Below, in pieces: positions 24,961 through 36,300 of a stretch of 64,000 nucleotides of DNA. The position numbers were made by a program, and so were the translations under genes. Position 1 is the first letter of the stretch. Every line of letters starts with the position of its first letter. Source of the stretch: Chrysoperla carnea (Eukaryota; Arthropoda; Insecta; Neuroptera; Chrysopidae); the NCBI RefSeq assembly GCF_905475395.1, contig NC_058342.1:24400640-24464639 (forward strand), written 5' to 3'. Below the pieces are notes generated by a model that was given only the letters and a program-made list of their open reading frames with translations, had not been told where the DNA came from and did not search any database.

Positions 24961-26054
24961 AAATATTGCTCCGAAGCACGACTGGAGTTTACATCTTAAG
25001 TGTAATCTCAAAAAACCCGAAGACATACCATGTACGTTGGTTGAGTACCTATGTAGTCATTCTGTATCGCTGGGTAATAACTACACTGTGTGCTGTGCCC
25101 GTCATGTTATTGTCAGTTTCAAACATGATGATTTGTCGACAGCACGCAAGTATACAAGTTATACACACGCATTTCTAAAACTTGAAAGGTGGACACGATA
25201 GGTTGCGAACCAAAAACGTAACGACGTGATTCGATCACTTTTTACTGCTCGTATTTTTTTCTTACCGGACGCCTTTTATGAAAATCGATTCCCAAGGAGC
25301 AAACTATTAAACTTCAAAAATATTACGTTAAAACTTTTGATTTGTATATTTCCTGAAATATTCTGCCAAATATAGTATCACAAAGACTAACCCCCCCCCC
25401 TTATAATTTCCAAAAAGTTTGAATTTAATTGACAAAGAATGGCGAATTTCATGTTTACTCGAAACCCCTCTCTATCCCGCTTTCTTATCATTTTTCGTCT
25501 AGCTAACCAGTAATACCCCCTCTCCTCTATTTGGTTGATGTATTTAAAGAAACCAAAGCTTTTACTGCAAACAACTCGGAGCATTTGGAAGTTTATTTGG
25601 GGGTGATTGCTTGGGTATGAATTATATATTATAAAATTTGAAATAAACATATCTTGGCAGGGATCGATTTCAAGCACTCCTAAAGACCTCTTAAAGTGTT
25701 GATCAGTAGCCCTAGAGAGCATGGATTCGAATCCTACCAGGATATATAAAATTTTACATGGAAATAACTTAGAACTATCAACATGGATTTGCGTAGGGAC
25801 AAGAATTTTCTTTTCGCCTAAAGTTTTAAAAAGCATTCAAAATGGAGGATGATGATTACTTATGAACGATTATGACAACATGAAGAAAATAAATAATGAG
25901 AAAAACAAAACAAACGAAAAAAAAATACCCAAAAAAACTAAAATAAAAAATTAGTAATAATATATATTTTTAAAAATAAAATTAAATAAAACTTTTTTTA
26001 ACATGATGCTTAGGAATTAACTATGAATACATACATAATTCTAGTAAATTACTA

Positions 26055-27096
26055 ATAGACCAAGAGCCAGTCAACTTTTTTGGAGTATAAAATTAGCCAA
26101 GGTTGCAAGCAACTATTGGTCCACTTTCACAGCTGATGTCTTCGGATATATTTATAAATATAAAATTACTGAACGGCCCCGGGAATCGCTTTTTATCAAT
26201 TACAAAAATTTTCCAAATACCATAATCTTATAGAAAATAAAAAACTCTGACCTGGAAGGACAAATTGCTTGCCAAATTAATGGAAGTTATAGGAAAATCC
26301 AAAAAAAGATAATCGGTTTTCTATAGCTTCCACTCATTGCAAAGAGTGGAAGTTGTAAAGAGGCAAAGCTGTAAAATGCACTTTCAGATCTCAGTTTTTC
26401 ATTTTCTACAAGCGGTCTTGTTTATTTTTACAAAGGATCCCGGACACAATACACTGATTTTTAATTTCGGTTCAAATTTTTCGAAAACTATAGATTAAGG
26501 TTGTTTTGATTATGCTGATCAAAAGTTTTCATAGACTCAACCCTCAAAAACCCTTCCCTTCCGAGCTACAGCAATTCAAAAATTTGTCTACATGACATAT
26601 TGATTTTTGGCTTCAGTTAATTTTTTTTTTTTGAAAACTGGATTAAAGTAGTTTTGATCATGCTGATAAAAAGTTATTACGAACTCAACCCTCAAAAATT
26701 ATTCTCTTCCGAGCTAAGGCTCTTCAAAAGTTATGCCTAATGAAGGGTTCAAAAGGGAAGGGTTTTAGAGGGTTGAGTGCAAAAAAACTTTTGATCAGCA
26801 TGATTAAAACTACCTTAATCCATAATTTTTTTTAAAATTAACCGAAATCAAAAATCAATATCTCATGTAGGCATAACCTTTGAAAAGCCGTAGCTCGGAA
26901 GGGAAGGGTTTTTGAAAAATTTTAACCGAAATCAAAAATTAATGGGTCCTTTTTGTAATTGATAAAAAGCGATTCTTGGTCCTCCAATTTTATATTTTAA
27001 AAAAAATCACCAAATGAGCATCGATAAAAACGTGTAACACTAGTTTTGGCCTTGATAATTTTGTACTCAAAAAAAGTTCACGAGTTCTTGGTCTAT
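26055..27096. repeat. Large foldback element, about 1.04 kb
   Basis: The outer ends are ATAGACCAAGAGCCAGTCAA and, at the far side, TTCACGAGTTCTTGGTCTAT, reverse complements with few changes. Further in, GGAATCGCTTTTTATCAATT pairs with AATTGATAAAAAGCGATTC. The centre repeats a unit (CTCAACCCTCAAAAACCCTT, CTTTTGATCAGCATGATTAA) in both orientations. That inner unit is a relative of the element at 27406-27722, so this looks like a composite of nested elements. Confidence 0.75.
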
Positions 27097-27405
27097 AAAA
27101 TAAAATTATTTTTTCTTTTGTATAGCACATGCGTGGCAAATAATTATTTCTAAGAATTAATTAAAAAATATACACTGGTTTTAATTATGCGCGAACGATT
27201 CTAACAAACAAAATTCTTGATTTTGTTTTAATAATAGTTAAAACAATGATGCCATTTTCAGCCAAAAAAATATAGGTTATGTCGAAAACATAAAAAATAC
27301 ACTTCACGAAACTAAAAGCGCGATAATTTTTTCTTCGTAAAAAGTATAGAATATTTGGAGGCGAGTAACTTTGTTATCCTTCTCCTTTTTGGACTCTCAT
27401 CTTTT

Positions 27406-27722
27406 AAAGGACCCCGCACACAATACATTGATTTTTGGTTTCTGTTAAAATTTTTTGAAAACTATGGATTATGGTAGTTTCGGTTATTCTGATCAAAAGT
27501 TTTTATGAACTCAACCCTCAAAAATCCTTCCTTTTCGAGCTACGACGCTTCGAAAGTTATGCCTACTTGGGGCTGGAGCTCGGAAGGGAAGGGTTTTGAA
27601 GGTTGAATCCATAAAAACTTTTGATCAGCATAATCGACTAATTTGAAGGGCCGTAGCTAGAAAGGTAAGAGTTTTTGAGGGTTGAGTCCATTGGAATCAA
27701 TGTATTGTGTGCGGGGTCCTTT
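27406..27722. mobile_element. 317-bp MITE with exact 28-bp terminal inverted repeats
   Basis: The left terminus (27406-27433, AAAGGACCCCGCACACAATA...) and right terminus (27695-27722) are exact reverse complements over 28 bases. Subterminal blocks (CTCAACCCTCAAAAA, CTTTTGATCAGCATAAT, GAGCTACG) also fold back. Related copies lie inside 26055-27096, at 34440-34620 and at 37735-37870. No coding sequence is present. The superfamily is unknown. Confidence 0.82.
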
Positions 27723-28231
27723 CTTACTGTCATGACAACATTTCGAGTCTTACAGTAAATTGAAGCTCAGTTTTTATCCCTTAACCATAGAAGAGCCCAA
27801 ACGGATCACGAATAACAGAGTTAAATACCTGCAAATATTGTGTATTTTTAACGAAGCAAACAAAGCTTCTCGCTTTTTTTTAAGCGTACTTCATGAACTT
27901 GTCTAAATACTAAATCTCGTTTAGATTATTTTCATCACATTGCTGCCATGTTTTATTAATTAAAGGGTAGTATTGCCCTAATAATATTGAAGCTCTTTCA
28001 AAAAGAAATCATATTATTTTTGACTGGACAATATGGCAGAAAATTAAAACGTTGTTTTAACTATCAATAAAAGCCGATTCCATGATAGAAAATTCAACAA
28101 ATACTCTACAGTTTTAGCAAAAAAATTTATCGATGAATAATTGAAAACTTCGAATAAACTGTGATTAAAACTTAACATAAACAAAATAGCCTCTCAAAAT
28201 ATCCAAAATTTGTCCGTATGGCCCACAATAA

Positions 28232-28259
28232 AAAGCACCCTGTATATGCAGGGTGCTTT
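28232..28259. repeat. Short palindrome AAAGCACCCTG / CAGGGTGCTTT
   Basis: Two exact 11-nt arms surround a 6-nt spacer. The CACCCTGTATA motif is the terminus shared by several hairpin elements in this window, so this may be two element ends abutting. Confidence 0.75.
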
Positions 28260-29670
28260 CATCCAAAGTTACGAATAGTGATCGATTTGATTCTTCCATG
28301 GTAATACTTGATTGGATCGAATTTCCCGTTAAATAATCTCTTGTGACCTTTCTGATTTCATGTCTGATAAATATTTTTCAATTATTCACAATTTTCATAG
28401 AGCTCTTTTCAAATATAACGAACCTCAAAAATTGACACGTTTGAATTTGTTCTAAAAAATGCGCTGAAGTGAAAGAAAATTTTGCCGAAAAATCACAGTG
28501 GACATTTTTCCAGAAATTTTGAATTTAATAAGAAATTTCCCAATTCTTAAAACATATAATTTATAAGGTTCATTTCCAAGGTTCAAAAAGAGCTCCACAT
28601 TCGAATTCACAGACCCATAACAAAAATTTTAGATTACATGAAAAAAAAAACACAAACTTTCTAAAAATAAAATTTTTACTTATCTATGTTTTACAACAAT
28701 TAGAAAAGGAAAATTTTGGGAAAAACAATTTCGTTGCATCTTCGCGCGCGCATTTTTTTCATGCAATCAAAATATTTTTATGTTCTCTGTAAGGGAAAGA
28801 AAGATTGCCAAAAAAAAAAATTAAGACACAAAAATGAGATAACATGCAAAAATTTTTATAAAAAAAAATCCAACAAAGAACATGCACAAATGTGAGGAGT
28901 TAATAAAATTTTTGTAGCAACGAAATTGTTAAACATTCTACGATCCAAAATATGTAAGCGTAGATCCCCCCGCTCTCTCCATCACTAGACAGCCAATCCG
29001 ACATATCATATTTTGATGTTTACTTTAGCTAGACAAATTTGGTCGTTTAAGAAGGACTTTCTCATTTGAAATTTTACAAAAATTCATAGAAACGCTCAAC
29101 TAAAATCTTATAAAGAAATTCGAAGTAGAAAAAAGTACGTATAAACGGAATCTGAATCGAAGCCTCGTTTTCCAAATTAGTACAACGTTTTGCTCGTAGC
29201 CTACGTGACCGATTTTTAAAAAGCAAAAGGTTTTCGATTCGTTTATAATAAAAACTAGACAATCAACCTCTAAAAAGTTCGAAAACTATCGATCCTTTGT
29301 TTGTACGGGGGCAAATTCACCCCAAAAATAGATTGTATTTTGAAATTTTTAGACACACTTGTATAAAACTTTTCTAAATGAGAAAGTCGCCTTAATAAAT
29401 CGAAGCTGTTTAGTGAACGAGGCTCAAAAATAAGAAACTCGGGGGAGGGGTGTAATACTTAAATGATCCCCCTTTCAGCATTTGTACAATTAGTCTTCTA
29501 GAATTCTCAATTTTTACCATGTTTTCTAAGAGCTTGTACGACTAAAATATTTCGATTGATTTCCATTAGAATTAAAGACAGATCGGATAAAAAATCTACA
29601 CATACACAAAGTTCTTAAAGTAAATATATTCTCGTCCAAATAAAATACGACATATTAATATAAATTAGCA

Positions 29671-29850
29671 TATACAGGGTGTTCTGTGATTCGATGGCTA
29701 TAGTTTAAAAGTTTTAGTCAAATTTAATAGTGCACATAACTCCTTAACTGTTGGGTTTTGGACAAAAGTATATAGGGCACTTTCGACTTCAAATTATCAA
29801 AAGAATACGCTCTTAAACTATGGCCATCGAGTTACAGAACACCTTGTATA
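29671..29850. repeat. 180-bp MITE with TATACAGGGTGTTCTGT termini
   Basis: TATACAGGGTGTTCTGTGAT at the left pairs with GTTACAGAACACCTTGTATA at the right. The pairing continues inward with GGCTATAGTTTAA and TTAAACTATGGCC. It lies just beyond the dsh stop codon, possibly inside or next to the dsh 3' UTR. Confidence 0.75.
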
Positions 29851-30150
29851 AGTATCGCATTTTTTTTAACGCAAAAAATACATTCTTAAGTTTGACTTTG
29901 ACACTTTTCAAAAAAGCTTATCCCAAATTTATCTGAATTGTACAAACCCTGAGTTTCTCTAACAAAATCATTATGCAGGAAAATCTAAATCAAAAAGATG
30001 ATAAATAAAACGAAAACCTACTTTTCTGATTTAGGTTTGCCTCAAAAAATTAAAAACGATTAGCAAAACAAACAAAAAAAAAAGTTGGAAAAACACAACG
30101 GAAAATCAAAAAAAGTAATAGCACAAAAAAACAAAAGAGTGATAAGTCTA

Positions 30151-30302
30151 CTACATGACATCTACAAACATTTCGCAAGGGTTACCCATTGCTAATTTAA
30201 AACTGTGACGGCTACCATTTATATCTTGAGATTGTTGATTTTTCTGATGATTTTTATCTTGTCCGCTTGTAAGCATATGACCGCCCCCGATTAGACCTCC
30301 AC
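30151..30302 (-). CDS. dsh: dsh terminal exon, FVDVM C-terminus
   Basis: The exon follows a TTAAAAG acceptor and begins two bases into a Gly codon ([20 protein letters not shown]). It closes [20 protein letters not shown] then TAG at 30153-30151. Vertebrate DVL proteins end in a very similar SF..AMGNP.E.FVDVM, so this short exon is certain although it lies 5.1 kb from its neighbour. Confidence 0.93.
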
Positions 30303-33300
30303 CTTTTAAGACATAACACAAATGAACATTGATCAAACATTTATTCCTTAAATTAAAAAAAAAAAAAAAAAAAAAACGCATAGCAATTCAATCATACTTT
30401 AAACCACCAAAATTTTTACACCAGCAAAAATATTTGGTAATTTATTCGTTCATAACATTTTTGTTTCGTAAAATTCAAATTGATGGGTGCGTTCAATCGA
30501 TACGAGTGCTCGGTAAAGAAACTTAATGTTCTCCGGACAATGGCGACCTCATATACAAACTTATTTTTTTTCTTTCCAAACGCTCGTAACGATCAAAATC
30601 AATCAATAAGTTTAATCGATTTTGGATTTAAGAAAGTTCGCCACAGACTTATATTAAAAATAGACCGGTAATGTGATATTTCTGTCTTAAAATAGCTCGG
30701 TTTGTTTCCGAAAGCTCGTAACGATCAAACGCAACCAGTAAATTGAATCGATACTGGATTAAAAAAGTACGCTACAGACTTATATTAAAGATAGATCGCT
30801 AATGTTATATTTATGTACGAAGATAGCTTAGTTTGTTTTCTAAACACTGGTAACGATCCAGCGCAACCGAATCGATATTGGATCAAAGAAAGTAAGCCAT
30901 AGATTTATATTAAAGATAACAATCACAGAATCATCTTTAATATATGAGGGAGAGTGGTTGGGGCTGAACACTATACGATAATAAGGCCCCTATGACAATG
31001 AAAAAAATGTAAATATTAGCAAATCCTTTTGTGGAACTTTTAATCCGTGGGTGCGACCAATCTTCAAACCACGGTGACCTCTTTTTGATAAATCCAATGG
31101 TCAACAATATTTAATCTTGGGTTGGGGTTTAAGAGTTTCCTGGATCGCGGGACTCTGAGGACTTGCCTTCAATGTTCAATGAATACGAGGTCCCTGAGCA
31201 AGCATTGTTTGTCCTTGATGGTCGTCAACAAATTCTATTTTATATTTAATTCCAAACTTTCTTATCAGACTATTCTCGGTCTAAGTTAATATAAGTCTTT
31301 GAAATAAACCCATTATTTTCTTTATACGATTCAAAGTCTTATTTTTCTGATTTAACACGATTTCAAGGTCATTTTCTATCAAGCATGCGCATACTGAAAA
31401 GAGAATATTCAACTTATATGTGTTGAATCTCAACCAAATGAAAAATTCCGTTAAAGATAACGCATGCGTATGGCATTCTTCTTAAGGCTAGCTTAAAGAT
31501 TTACTTCAAAATGATAAAATTTTGAATTGAGAATTTAGAATAAGTCGCTGTTATTTTTGAATGTGCTACCATTTTAGTGTTTTTTGACAAGAATGTCCTC
31601 TGTTTTGACATGTAGTAACTAAAAGCATTCCTACAAAACACTAAAATTGCGGTACATTTAAAAATAATATCGAAAATGAAACAGTATTAAAAATTATATA
31701 CAAAATACTCCCATCCTTATCTAAGTTTTTGGCGTCATAATAAGCAATGCTCAAGTGCTTTCTTGCTCATGAAACAAAACACAAACGTACAAAATGCACC
31801 CATACCATTAAAAAAATATAGAATTCCTCTATTAACATTTAGCACAATCAGCGTCAGTGAAGAACTTACTAGAGGAATTCTGAAAAAAAAAAAAATTCAA
31901 TACATAAACGTAATTTATGAAAACTTAAGCAACTTCCATTACGTGTATGTATTATAAATTGTCTGAAACATGTATAAAACAATGATTGATTTATGACCAG
32001 CATTTCTTAACATGATCTGCGATTATTAAATTTACTGCCCTTCAATAGACCTTTTCATCGATTTACTTTCGATATACTGCACGAAACAAAAAAATAATCG
32101 TTTTATAAAATAAAAAGGTCTATTATTTTTGTTTCGATAATTTCGGGTACGTTATAACATTAAAAATTTCGCACAAATCTTAAGTTAAGAAATATTGATT
32201 TCTAGTATTGGATTGAACGACTTTGATTCAATAATTGATTTAATTCTATAAAATGCAGCAAATTCGTTAAATAATCGATTCATTTTTGTGAAAAATGAAT
32301 CAACTCCAACATATTATTTCTCTAAACTGTTATATCCTGTCCACGCGAGATCTTCCTTATTCCTTTATCAAATTCTATGTCTAAACATCTCACGGTCTAA
32401 AAATGTACCATTTAGGTTAAATGTACCGGTCTAAAAATTAACCATTCATTATGGTCCGGGAACGGACTACAAAATCACTTGACCCATTGATAACCGGCTC
32501 AAACTTTGTAATAAAGCGGCTATCAAAAACGTAAAAACAATGGGCTATGGCAACCCTACTAGACCGGGGGAGAAAGCGGGAAATTTGTAACTCCGTATTG
32601 AAATACCAACTTTACCCATAAGGTTACCTTTCTTAAAAGGTTGTTATACTTTATCCACAAGGTTGACCTGGCAACCTATTATTTCTTGAAAAGGTAAATT
32701 GAAAGCTATAACTTCATGTGAAAATTACCCAGTAAAGTTGGTATCCCAATATGGCGTTACAAATTTCCTCCTTCCTCCTCCGACCTGGTAGAGTTGCTCA
32801 TTATTTTTACAGGTTTGATTGCCACTTTATTACAAAATTTGAGCAGGTTACCGATGAGTCAAGTAATTTTGCAGCCCGCTCCCGGAACATTATGTAATTT
32901 GTAAATCATATCTGTAATAAAATTGCCTATACATAAAAGAAGGTAAATTTTTATACCACTCATATATTATTTTTCTAGCCTGTTTCTAGCCACGGCCAAA
33001 AAGATCTAGGACAAAAAGAATCACCAAAACGGTTCATTTTCATTAATTTAATCAATTGGTGAATCAAATTTGTTCAATCCAAAAAATTTTTAGGATTGGT
33101 GGTGTCTTATAAAACTAGATGTAAGCAACAGTGAATGATTTATGTGGTATAAATAGTAAATATTTGCCCTCTATCGATAATTTTTTTTACTTTATCGGTA
33201 TTTCGATCTGAAAACTATTGAAAATAAAATCAAATAATTTGAAATTACAAAAAAATATCACTAGAGGTCATTTGAATGACTGAAATTTCAAATATTATAA

Positions 33301-36300
33301 ACAAAAAACAAGATGATTTAATTTGGTAATCGCTGTACACGAGCTTAACAGACTGAAGTTTCGCCCTTAGAAATAAGTGGAAACAAGAACTATGTATAAT
33401 TCTTCAATATACAGAGTATTCCAAAAGAATGTATATGTTACAGTAAAAGTTCATTCTCCAGTAAGAGTTGACTCTACCTAGCTAAAGTCGACTGTTACTG
33501 ATCTTTTCAGTAGAAGTTGATTGAAATCGAAGTGTTAAAATTTGATCAACATTTACTAGCCAGAGTTAACTTTAGCTAGATAAAGTATACTCTATCTGTC
33601 TTGAGATAGTAAAAGTTGAACAATTTTTACAAGGAAACGTTCTACCAGCTAATAAAAAGAACAAATAAGATAGAGAAAACCTCAAGTGTACATGGAAAAG
33701 TTTAAAAAAAAACTAATGAAAATAACTTGAGCCTCTCGTTAATATAATTTGAAGTAAATGATTAGCGTAAAAATTTTCTGAGGATCAGTGAATGAATGTA
33801 ATCACAGGGTGAACCAATAAGACGAAAAATCTGCAGACCCGTGCTAATTCAACCCCATTAAAGACATGGTCAACACGTGGATGAGTGAATGAACGCAATC
33901 ACACAGAAAAGCTATTAATTTTTCCTCAAAAACACGCAGGGAAATGGCTTTCTGTGAAACTTTTTCTAACTCACCCTAAAATGTTCTTTGGATCATTCTG
34001 ATCAAAAGCTGTCACGTCCACAAAAATTTGTAACAAGTAGTTTTCGAGCTACGGGCGATCAAAGTACGAATGTAATATAGTTTTAGTATATGACTAGGAA
34101 AACAGCTTTCTGTGAAACTTTTGAAGCTCCTTTTTTTAGCTTTATCAAATCATCTTGTCATGATAAAAAAAAAAAAAAACAAATTAGCGCAAAACACAAA
34201 AAAAAAGAAAAATGAATGATAATTTATAAATATATTAAAATGATTTACAGTAAAACCCATCTGTGATCTGAATCCTCCAAATTATGACATCACACAAAAT
34301 GTTTTTTCTTGTGCTGTTTGATCCCCAACACACCCAAAAACACATAAAAAACAAATGCCATGTAGAAAACACAATGCCCATTCGTATTACACCTAGGATC
34401 AGGGCGTAGTCTTTGATATTCATTTGTAAACGGCTGGAAAGGACCCCGGACACAATACATTGACTTTTATTTTCTGATAAAATTTTTTGAAAAATATGGG
34501 TTAAGATGGTTTTGATCATGTTGATCAAAAGTTCTTTTGAGCTCAACCCTCAAAAACCCTTCCCTTCTGAACCCTTCATGTAACCATAACCTTTGAAGGG
34601 CCATAGCTCAGAATTGCCTTGATGTTCGTACTACCTTAATGAACGCCTAAAAATATTAATGCTACGAACAAAATTTTGGTATATGTGTTCATGATATCAC
34701 CTAATTAGTCCATTTCCGATTGTCTGTCCGTCCGTCTGTTTGTCTGTCGACACGATAACTCAATGACAATAAAAGATATCAAGCTGAAATTTTTACAATT
34801 ATTCCGTAGGACCCATCTTGTAAACCGTTAAAGATAAAACTAAAGTTTAAATGTAATAAATGTCCCTTATAAAACAATAAACAACTTTTGTTTGAAACAT
34901 TTTTTCGAAAACATCATGGTTTACCCGTGAGGGTTCCAATTACTTTGTGTGTAAGAGGGGCTGTCTTTATTTTCTTATATGAAGTAAATGTATACATGGT
35001 ATTTCAACAATTAACTCAGTCAATTGTTTGTTTTCATTTGTTATTTCGTAATTTTTGTTCGCCGGGATGTTTTCACCTGTCCCTTGTCTACAATACTCGA
35101 CATTCGAGTACATAAAATCAAAATGACTTCTCTGAAGATTTATTTTGAACCGATTTTACTGTATTATTTGTGCAGGGTCATTTCTAGCCGTTCTAAAATG
35201 AATGTTAAATACTACATCTGGCACTAGGATCCATATATGGATAAAAAGGTAGACACAAAAAAGTAGAGACATTAAATGAAAGTGATTGATCTGATTCGAT
35301 TGATTTGATCACTATTTGTTAATTTATACCTACAAAATCTGTTTGACTGTAACTTACATAATTATTGTATTTTAACAATCGTCGTAGTGGCTGACATAGA
35401 ACAGTGTTTTTCAACTGACCTTTGCCGGTGCTCTTGTCCGATTCAGCTGAACTTCTACTACCGCGTCCAGATGAACCGTTACCATTGTTACCACTACCCC
35501 CACTACCGGCAATCTGTGTTGCTGTTGCAACTGTATCTGTTTCGGATACAGTTGATGCAGTTGGTGTACCAGATTTATTTCGCTGAAATTAAATATATAT
35601 GTTTGTATTATAATATGTCTGTCTGTCTGTCAGATAATTGGTTTGGAGCCAATTTGAATTCCACTTTGAATTCGATTTACATTTCTCAGGGTGGTGATCG
35701 AATTGATCAGTCGAAATTCCCTAACTTTTCCATGATTATAGCAAAAATTTCCTGACTATTTTTGAGGAAACGTTTACTAAGGTAAATCGAACCCAAAAAC
35801 AGAGATTTTATAGGTAAAATTAAGAGAAAAAACTCTACAATTGGGAATAATTGCCAGGCCGCGAAATTTCAACCCACTAAAATCTCTATAAGTGAAAACC
35901 AGGAACCTCTATATGAGAAAGTCGTTAAAATCTTTGTAATACTAACAAGACAGATATGATCTGAGTACGATCGTAGACGTTCCGAAAATTTTTATTGTAT
36001 CAAAGGGCCTCTATGAGCAAAATTGTTGTGGTTATTACAACACACTGGCTAGACAGCAGACACGCTGAACACCTGGAGCTGACAGTGTATCACGATTACT
36101 GCAGAGCTGCCACAGTGGAGAAGAGGAAGAAACGGTGTCTCATCTTCTCTTTCACTGTCCAACTCTTGCCTTCTTTCATAGCCTCTTCTGTTCTTAAACA
36201 GCTCTAAATGGTTCATGAAGTAGTGACCAGCCCTTTTACGGTATCAGAGTGTATCCCACCCCAAGACTGTCATTTCACAATATAGGCAGCGCAATTTTTA

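Larger units (their letters stand above)
10850..30150. other. Convergent intergenic region between trh and dsh
   Basis: About 19.3 kb separate the 3' ends of trh (plus) and dsh (minus). I found no conserved protein exon on either strand, and small open frames show no recognisable domain. The region contains at least a dozen foldback or terminal-inverted-repeat elements, listed separately. Some of its margins must be 3' UTR of the two genes. A TAA microsatellite lies near 17733-17750. Confidence 0.7.
30303..35419 (-). other. Last dsh intron, 5.1 kb
   Basis: The donor is GTCAGT and the acceptor TTAAAAG. The intron holds a 132-bp tandem repeat (30560-30925), hairpins at 31549-31671 and 32447-32894, a long A/T run at 30356-30376 and other repeats. 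No exon of another gene was seen. Reading through the donor gives a short tail with no family similarity. Confidence 0.75.

Noticed and set aside
25725..25745. GGATTCGAATCCTACC looks like a tRNA B box
   Set aside because: No matching T-stem, acceptor stem or A box at the right spacing on either strand.
25387..25836. 149-codon minus-strand open frame
   Set aside because: Composition unlike a real protein, no domain, no neighbouring exons in phase; probably chance.
35335..35420. Read-through of the dsh exon past 35420 as an alternative C-terminus ([14 protein letters not shown]...)
   Set aside because: No family similarity, and the exon at 30302 joins in perfect phase with a recognised Dsh ending.
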